Positions 59,309 through 64,000 of a stretch of DNA of 64,000 bases are shown piece by piece; position 1 is the first letter of the stretch; each line of letters starts with the position of its first letter. Source of the DNA: Streptomyces fumanus (GTDB lineage: Bacteria > Actinomycetota > Actinomycetes > Streptomycetales > Streptomycetaceae). The notes below the pieces were generated by a model, which was not told where the DNA came from, did no database searches, and saw only the letters and a program-made list of their open reading frames with translations. The stretch spans positions 124,001-188,000 of the forward strand of contig NZ_BNBI01000014.1 of the NCBI RefSeq assembly GCF_014655295.1, read 5' to 3'. The translations under genes and the position numbers were made by a program.

Positions 59309-61494
59309 GCCCCCGCCCCTCGGAAGAGGCCCGCCGCGCGCTGCGGGCGGCACGGGAACGACGGGAGGCCGCGTCCGCGGAGGCCGGAGAGTCCGCAGGC
59401 GCCCCTGCGCCGCCCATGCCCGAGCTGTCCGCCGACGCGCCTCCGCGCTCGACGTCCGAACACCTGCCGGACGACGTTACGCAGGGGTCCGGGTCCGACC
59501 GCTGTGCCGAGCCCCGTCCCGGCGACGCCGCCCGCGCGGCACTGCGGCGCGCGATGTCCGCCAGGCGGACCGGCACGCCTCAGGACGCCGACGCCGACGC
59601 GCCGACCGGCACGCCTCAGGACGCCGACGCCGACGCGCCGACCGGCACGCCTCAGGACGCCGACGCCGACGCGCCGACCGGCACGCCTCGGGACGCCGAC
59701 GCGCCGACCGAGGGCACGGGCGTGCCCGCCGAGCCCGCCCAGCCCGCCGACTCCTCGGCCGCGGACGCCGGCGTTCCGGCCGAGGACGCCGACACCGGGG
59801 CCCCCACCCAGCACCCTGGCACCTCAGTAGACCCCGACGCTCCCACTCAAGAGGATCCACCCTCCCGTCCCCGCAGCGCACCCGCCCCCGACGCCGCCTC
59901 CCGCCCCGGCGACCGCGCCCGTGAGGCGTTGCGGGCCGCGCGCCGGGCCCGGCCGGACGCGCCCGCGCAACGCACCGGCCATGGACACCGCCCGGCCCGC
60001 CCGGCGCCGGCCGCCGCCCGCCCCGAGGGCCCCGCCGCTCGCGCCGCCGCCGTACGCGACCTCCTCGCGGGCGCGTTCCGCCTCCCCGCCGACGACGCCC
60101 CGGCCGACGAGGCCCTGACCGACGAGACCCGCACCGAGCAGCCGACCCGCCCCCGCCCCGCCCCGGCGAAGCCCCACCCCGCTCCCGAGCCCGCCCCCGC
60201 TTCACCCTCCCGCCCCACCACCCCCCGTTCCATGGCCGCCCCCGACCGCGACGGCGAGCTGCGGCGGACCTTCCCCGCGTTCCCGGCCGGACCGTCGGCG
60301 GGGGAGGCGTTCGCCGACACCTGGTGGGGGAACGCCTGGGTCGAGGCACTGGAGGAAGGCGCGCTGGACGTCAAGCGGCTGGCGCGGGGGCGCGGGTACG
60401 CCGAGCGGGGCCACGTCGACGCCATCACCGTCACGCCCGGACTCGTCCTCGCCTACGTCCAGGGCAGCCGCGCCCGGCCGTACCGCGTGCAGGTGCGGCT
60501 GCGCACGCTGGACGACAGCGACTGGGAGCGTTTCCTGGACGCCGCCGCCGAGCGCCCCGGCCATATCGCCGCCCTGCTGGACAAGGAGCTGCCGCACTCC
60601 CTCGCCGACTGCGGCGTCCCGCTGCTCCCCGGCCCCGGCGACCTCGCCCCGCAGTGCAGTTGCCCCGACTCCGGCCACCCCTGCAAGCACGCCGCGGCGC
60701 TGTGCTACCAGACGGCCCGGCTGCTGGACGCCGACCCGTTCGTGCTGCTCCTGCTGCGCGGCCGGGGCGAGCGCGAACTGCTCGACGCGCTGTCCCGGCT
60801 CAGCGCCGCCCGCGCGGCCCGCGCCGCCCAGGACCGCGACCCCGGGGCCCTGCCCGGCGTACGGGCCGCCGAGGCCCTGGCCCCGCGCACGCTGCCGCCC
60901 CTTCCGCCGCCGCTGCCCGCGCCCCCGCACCCCGAGCAGCCCCCGGCGTATCCGGCGGCCCCGGGCGGTCCCGACCCGTTCGCCCTGGACCAGCTCGCCA
61001 CGGACGCCGCCGCCCGCGCCCACGCCCTGCTCACCACGGGCCGCGATCCGGTCGGCGGGCTGACGCTGTGGCAGGACGCGGTCCGGCTGGCCGCGGCCCG
61101 CCCCGGTTCCGGCCTCACCGCCGGCACCCGCGCGCTGTACTCCTCCCTCGCCGGGGCGGCCGGCCGCTCCCCGGCCGAGCTGGCCCGCGCGGTGGCCGCC
61201 TGGCGCCAGGGCGGACCGGAGGGACTCAGCGTGCTGGAGGAGCCGTGGGACCCGCCGGCCGGCCGGTTCGACCGCGCCCGCCCGCTGCTGCTCGCCGCCG
61301 ACCTCCCCGCCTTCCGCCCCTGGCGCAACCGCCTCACCCACCCCCGCGGCCACGTCCAGCTCCGGCTCGGCCGGGACGGCCTGTGGTACGCCTACGAGTC
61401 CGAGCCCGGCCGCGACGACTGGTGGCCCAGAGGCACCCCCGATCTCGACCCGGTGGGCGCCCTCACCGGCCTCGGCGCACCCACGGAGGAGTGA
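59305..61494 (+). CDS. SWIM zinc-finger protein with tandem-repeat N-terminal region
   Basis: A 729-residue protein overlapping the SNF2 gene by 4 bp. The first 310 residues are low-complexity Ala/Pro/Asp/Arg sequence, including three perfect copies and one partial copy of a 12-residue repeat (TGTPQDADADAP, about residues 89-135). The conserved part starts at FADTWWGNAWVEALEEGALD with RLARGRGYAERGHVDAITVT, then the SWIM motif QCSCPDSGHPCKHAAALCYQ (CxCx6CxH, about 451-465). SWIM domains bind DNA or proteins. It likely works with the SNF2 ATPase; the process is not established. Confidence 0.9.
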   Translation: MSPRPSEEARRALRAARERREAASAEAGESAGAPAPPMPELSADAPPRSTSEHLPDDVTQGSGSDRCAEPRPGDAARAALRRAMSARRTGTPQDADADAPTGTPQDADADAPTGTPQDADADAPTGTPRDADAPTEGTGVPAEPAQPADSSAADAGVPAEDADTGAPTQHPGTSVDPDAPTQEDPPSRPRSAPAPDAASRPGDRAREALRAARRARPDAPAQRTGHGHRPARPAPAAARPEGPAARAAAVRDLLAGAFRLPADDAPADEALTDETRTEQPTRPRPAPAKPHPAPEPAPASPSRPTTPRSMAAPDRDGELRRTFPAFPAGPSAGEAFADTWWGNAWVEALEEGALDVKRLARGRGYAERGHVDAITVTPGLVLAYVQGSRARPYRVQVRLRTLDDSDWERFLDAAAERPGHIAALLDKELPHSLADCGVPLLPGPGDLAPQCSCPDSGHPCKHAAALCYQTARLLDADPFVLLLLRGRGERELLDALSRLSAARAARAAQDRDPGALPGVRAAEALAPRTLPPLPPPLPAPPHPEQPPAYPAAPGGPDPFALDQLATDAAARAHALLTTGRDPVGGLTLWQDAVRLAAARPGSGLTAGTRALYSSLAGAAGRSPAELARAVAAWRQGGPEGLSVLEEPWDPPAGRFDRARPLLLAADLPAFRPWRNRLTHPRGHVQLRLGRDGLWYAYESEPGRDDWWPRGTPDLDPVGALTGLGAPTEE
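59569..59709 (+). repeat. 36-bp in-frame tandem repeat in the SWIM gene
   Basis: Units start at 59569, 59605, 59641 and 59677, each opening ACCGGCACGCCT. The first three are identical 36-mers; the fourth has one substitution and a 6-bp deletion. Perfect identity at DNA level, including third positions, indicates recent expansion by slippage or unequal recombination. Confidence 0.9.
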
Positions 61495-61500
61495 ACGCCC

Positions 61501-61563
61501 GGGACGGCGCCCGCTGCCCCCCCCGGGACGGCACCCACTGCCCCCGGGACGGCGCCCGCTGCC
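61501..61563. repeat. Three short tandem repeats after the SWIM gene
   Basis: GGGACGGCGCCCGCTGCC at 61501-61518 and 61546-61563, with a two-base variant at 61525-61542. Each contains a GGCGCC core. The rest of the gap up to 61694 holds only the inverted repeat below. Confidence 0.65.
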
Positions 61564-61659
61564 TCCAGGCGCCCCTGACCAGCCGCCGGGCCCTCCGCGC
61601 CACGGTGTCCGGTTCTCGCCGATCCGCCGTAAACGCCTGGACCGGGCGTCCCCGGTGAC

Positions 61660-61678
61660 GGGAAACTTCCGTTTTCCC
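61660..61678. promoter_or_regulatory. Inverted repeat upstream of the ABC exporter
   Basis: GGGAAA - CTTCCGT - TTTCCC, perfect 6-bp arms, 17 bp before the ATG at 61695. It is a candidate operator; no regulator gene adjoins. Confidence 0.45.
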
Positions 61679-61694
61679 CACCTTCGGGAGTGTG

Positions 61695-63575
61695 ATGGGA
61701 ACTACCGATGCACGAGGACCGACGCCGGGCCGGAGCGCGGTCGTCCTGGCACTGCGCCACTACGGCCGGGAACTGCGGCGGTTGCGCCTGCTGGCCCTGC
61801 CCGCGCTGCTGCTCCCGGCCGTGGGCAACATCGGCATCCGCTACATCGCCCCGCTGCTGATCGCCAAACTGGCCGGACAGGCCGCGGGCGACGGCGGCCT
61901 CACCCTCGCCGCGGCCCTGCCGTACGTGCTGGGCTTCGGCGCGACACTGCTGGCCGCCGAGGGGGTGTGGCGGGTCGGGCAGCATTGCCTGAACCGGGTC
62001 GACGCCCTCGGTATGGAACACCTGTACGTGAGCGGCATGGACGAACTCCTCGCCAAGGACGCGGCGTTCTTCCACGACAACTTCGCCGGCTCCCTGACCA
62101 AGCGGGTGCTGAGCTTCGGCAAGCGCTTCGAGGACTTCGTCGACACGGTGACGTACCGGATCGTGGGCAGCCTCGTCCCCCTGGTGTTCGGCGCGGTGGT
62201 GCTGTGGGGCTACGCACCGATGCTGGTCGTCGGCCTGTTGGTGATGATGGCGCTGACCGTGGTGATCGCGACCCCGGTGATCCGGCGCCGGCAGCGGCTG
62301 GTCAACGACCGTGAGGCGGCGATCGCGAGGGTCTCCGGCCATGTCGCCGACAGCCTCATGAACATGGAGACCATCCGGGCGTTCGCGGCCGAGCGCCGGG
62401 AGGCCGACGAACACCGCAGCCGGGTCGCGGACTCCCGGCGCCTGACCCTGCGGTCGTGGGACTACGGCAATCTGCGCGTCGACACCCTGATCGCCCCGAT
62501 GTCCGTCCTGACCAACGTGCTGGGCCTGCTGGTCGCCATCGCGTTCGGCGGCCCGGGCCGGGGCGTGGAGGAGGTCGTCGTCGCGTTCACCTACTACTCC
62601 AACGCCACCCAGATCATGTTCGAGTTCAACCAGATCTACCGGCGGCTGGAGAGCTCGATGACCGAGGCCGCGCAGTTCACCGAACTGCTGCTGGACCCGC
62701 CCACCGTGCTCGACCCGGCGGACCCCGAACCGCTGGCGCCCGCGGACACCGGCATCCGCTTCGAGGGCGTGACCTTCGCCCACGCGGGCGCCGAGCCGAT
62801 CTTCCGGGGACTCGACCTGGAGGTGCCCGCGGGGGCCCGGATCGGCCTGGTCGGCAGGTCCGGCGGCGGCAAGACCACCCTCACCCGGCTGCTGCTGCGG
62901 ATGTCGGACCTCGACGGCGGACGCATCCTGATCGGCGGCCAGGACATCAGCCGGCTGCGCCAGACCGATCTGCGCTCACTGATCGCCTACGTCCCCCAGG
63001 AACCCGCCATGTTCCACCGCAGCCTGCGGGACAACATCGCCTTCGCCCGGCCCGGCGCCACCGACGACGAGGTGTACGCGGCGGCCGCGGCCGCGCACGT
63101 CACCGAGTTCGCCGAGCAACTCCGCGACGGTTTCCACACGTTGGTGGGGGAGCGCGGCGTCAAACTCTCCGGCGGCCAGCGCCAGCGCGTCGCCCTGGCC
63201 CGCGCGATCCTGCGCGACGCGCCGATCCTGCTGCTCGACGAGGCGACCAGCGCGCTGGACTCGGAGAGCGAACTCCTCGTCCAGGACGCCCTGTGGCGGC
63301 TGATGGAGGGGCGTACGGCCCTGGTGGTCGCCCACCGGCTGAGCACGGTCGCCGGCATGGACCGGCTCGTCGTCCTCGACCACGGCCGTGTCGTCGAACA
63401 GGGCAGCCACGCCGAACTGCTCACCGCGGGCGGTGCGTACGCCAAGCTCTGGCAGCACCAGTCGGGCGGCTTCCTCGGCGAGAACCCCGAACCGCCCCTC
63501 ACGACCGGACCCCTCGAAGACCCGGACAGGACGTCACCGCCCGCCCGCACGACCACCGTCCAGGTCACCGAGTAG
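61695..63575 (+). CDS. ABC exporter (fused membrane and ATPase domains)
   Basis: A 626-residue half-transporter; ATG 61695 follows TTCGGGAG, and a GTG 3 bp earlier is equivalent. Six membrane segments fill about residues 35-330. The ATPase domain shows Walker A LVGRSGGGKTTLTRLLL, Q-loop YVPQEPAMFHRSLRDNIAF, signature VKLSGGQRQRVALARAILRD, Walker B ILLLDEATSALDSESE and the switch His in VVAHRLSTVAGMDRLVVL. It would form a homodimer or pair with a partner not in the window. The exported substrate is unknown. Confidence 0.93.
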   Translation: MGTTDARGPTPGRSAVVLALRHYGRELRRLRLLALPALLLPAVGNIGIRYIAPLLIAKLAGQAAGDGGLTLAAALPYVLGFGATLLAAEGVWRVGQHCLNRVDALGMEHLYVSGMDELLAKDAAFFHDNFAGSLTKRVLSFGKRFEDFVDTVTYRIVGSLVPLVFGAVVLWGYAPMLVVGLLVMMALTVVIATPVIRRRQRLVNDREAAIARVSGHVADSLMNMETIRAFAAERREADEHRSRVADSRRLTLRSWDYGNLRVDTLIAPMSVLTNVLGLLVAIAFGGPGRGVEEVVVAFTYYSNATQIMFEFNQIYRRLESSMTEAAQFTELLLDPPTVLDPADPEPLAPADTGIRFEGVTFAHAGAEPIFRGLDLEVPAGARIGLVGRSGGGKTTLTRLLLRMSDLDGGRILIGGQDISRLRQTDLRSLIAYVPQEPAMFHRSLRDNIAFARPGATDDEVYAAAAAAHVTEFAEQLRDGFHTLVGERGVKLSGGQRQRVALARAILRDAPILLLDEATSALDSESELLVQDALWRLMEGRTALVVAHRLSTVAGMDRLVVLDHGRVVEQGSHAELLTAGGAYAKLWQHQSGGFLGENPEPPLTTGPLEDPDRTSPPARTTTVQVTE

Positions 63576-63595
63576 GCACCGAAAAGATCCCCGGC

Positions 63596-64000
63596 CTACT
63601 CCCCGTCGACGAGAGGGCTGAACTCGTCGACGTAGATCTTCGGCACCCGCGGCGCGGGACCCATCTCCGCCGAACCGATCACCGCCTCGTCCCGCCGGGT
63701 CGCACCCGGCGGGACACCCTGGAGCCAGAACCGGTCGTACGCGGTCCAGCCCGCACCGTCGGCGACGGTGATCTGGACCGAGTACGTCGCCTTCCGCTGG
63801 TAGGTGTTGGTCACCGCGATCTCGGTACGCACCCCGTCGCCCTCCGGCGTGGCCCGCACGACCAGATCGCCGTACTCCAGGACCCGGGTACCGCCCTCGG
63901 AGTGCACCGAGGGGACCGGCGAGGGACGCGCGGAAGTACCGCTCGGTTCCGCGCTCGCGGCCGAAGTCGCGGTCGGAGTACCCATGGAACCGGGGTTCGC
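63596..64000 (-). CDS. C-terminal part of a probable exported protein, cut by window edge
   Basis: About 134 residues are visible and the frame stays open to the right edge, so the N-terminus is missing. A Ser/Pro/Thr-rich stretch (TPTATSAASAEPSGTSARPS) leads to a beta-sandwich-like domain (VLEYGDLVVRATPEGDGVRT, EIAVTNTYQRKATYSVQITV, DRFWLQGVPPGATRRDEAVI). This layout fits Streptomyces lipoproteins or secreted proteins with a linker and a small immunoglobulin-like domain. An internal ATG at 63985 is probably not the true start. It converges on the ABC exporter. Confidence 0.6.
   Translation of the reverse strand, partial: ANPGSMGTPTATSAASAEPSGTSARPSPVPSVHSEGGTRVLEYGDLVVRATPEGDGVRTEIAVTNTYQRKATYSVQITVADGAGWTAYDRFWLQGVPPGATRRDEAVIGSAEMGPAPRVPKIYVDEFSPLVDGE

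Noticed and set aside
59569..59709. CRISPR-like regular repeat
   Set aside because: Units are directly contiguous, in frame with a protein, and there are no spacers.

Overview
The window is about 73% GC by eye, is densely packed with genes that start at GTG or ATG behind GGAG-type ribosome binding sites, and carries many actinomycete hallmarks: an AfsA/ScbR-type butyrolactone system, HxlR, IclR and GntR regulators, IucA/IucC synthetases, F420-type oxidoreductases and an RNase Sa homologue. It reads as chromosomal DNA of a Streptomyces species. No tRNA, rRNA, CRISPR array, insertion sequence or attachment site was seen.

Layout. (1) 1-7.8 kb is a purine-to-glyoxylate catabolic arm: a divergent hydroxypyruvate isomerase (cut by the left edge), a small MTH1187-like protein with a YheO/DauR-like regulator, then a + strand run of OHCU decarboxylase, HIU hydrolase, urate oxidase, an NCS2 permease, 8-oxoguanine deaminase and a second NCS2 permease. 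(2) 7.9-16.6 kb is mostly minus-strand: thioesterase, phosphatase, a membrane protein plus a small protein sharing a glycine-rich motif, an AlaA-like aminotransferase, an HxlR regulator, and a two-gene surface vWA operon. (3) 16.6-36 kb looks like a specialised-metabolite locus: two divergent IucA/IucC NIS synthetases, then a + strand run starting with a Tat-exported FAD oxidase and a sugar-phosphate (C7) cyclase, followed by ROK kinase, Zn-dehydrogenase, SDR, TIM-barrel isomerase and HAD phosphatase in overlapping or nearly abutting order, then a serine hydrolase and an LLM oxidoreductase. It ends at a 17-bp stem terminator and is followed by LysR, an epimerase/reductase, a ScbR-like TetR, an AfsA-like synthase, an MFS exporter and MerR. 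(4) 36-46.4 kb holds housekeeping genes and the second catabolic arm: cold-shock-domain protein, HipA-like kinase with a SelW-like redox protein, malate synthase, a MobA-like nucleotidyltransferase, the IclR regulator (AllR type), allantoinase and allantoicase, then an AIM24 protein. (5) 46.4-64 kb contains a secreted guanyl RNase, a NarL-type two-component pair, a sugar/cyclitol ABC import system with its GntR regulator and Gfo/Idh/MocA dehydrogenase, a ROK kinase, a SNF2 helicase with a SWIM-domain protein, an ABC exporter, and a truncated exported protein.

How it works together. 8-oxoguanine and urate would be imported, converted to allantoin, then to glyoxylate plus urea, and glyoxylate would be consumed by malate synthase or by the glyoxylate carboligase/Hyi route. 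Three promoters about 40 kb apart carry the same pair of 15-bp TTCYG-N5-YGGAA-like boxes at an identical 21-bp spacing, which I infer to be operators of the IclR/AllR protein encoded beside one of them. A second motif, TTCAAY-N5-GTTGA, marks the urate operon, malate synthase and allantoinase promoters.

The most novel-looking item is the 16.6-36 kb locus. It combines a C7-cyclitol enzyme set, resembling the cyclitol branch of acarbose/validamycin pathways but without an aminotransferase, nucleotidyltransferase or glycosyltransferase, with two NIS synthetases and a private butyrolactone circuit. The product is unknown.
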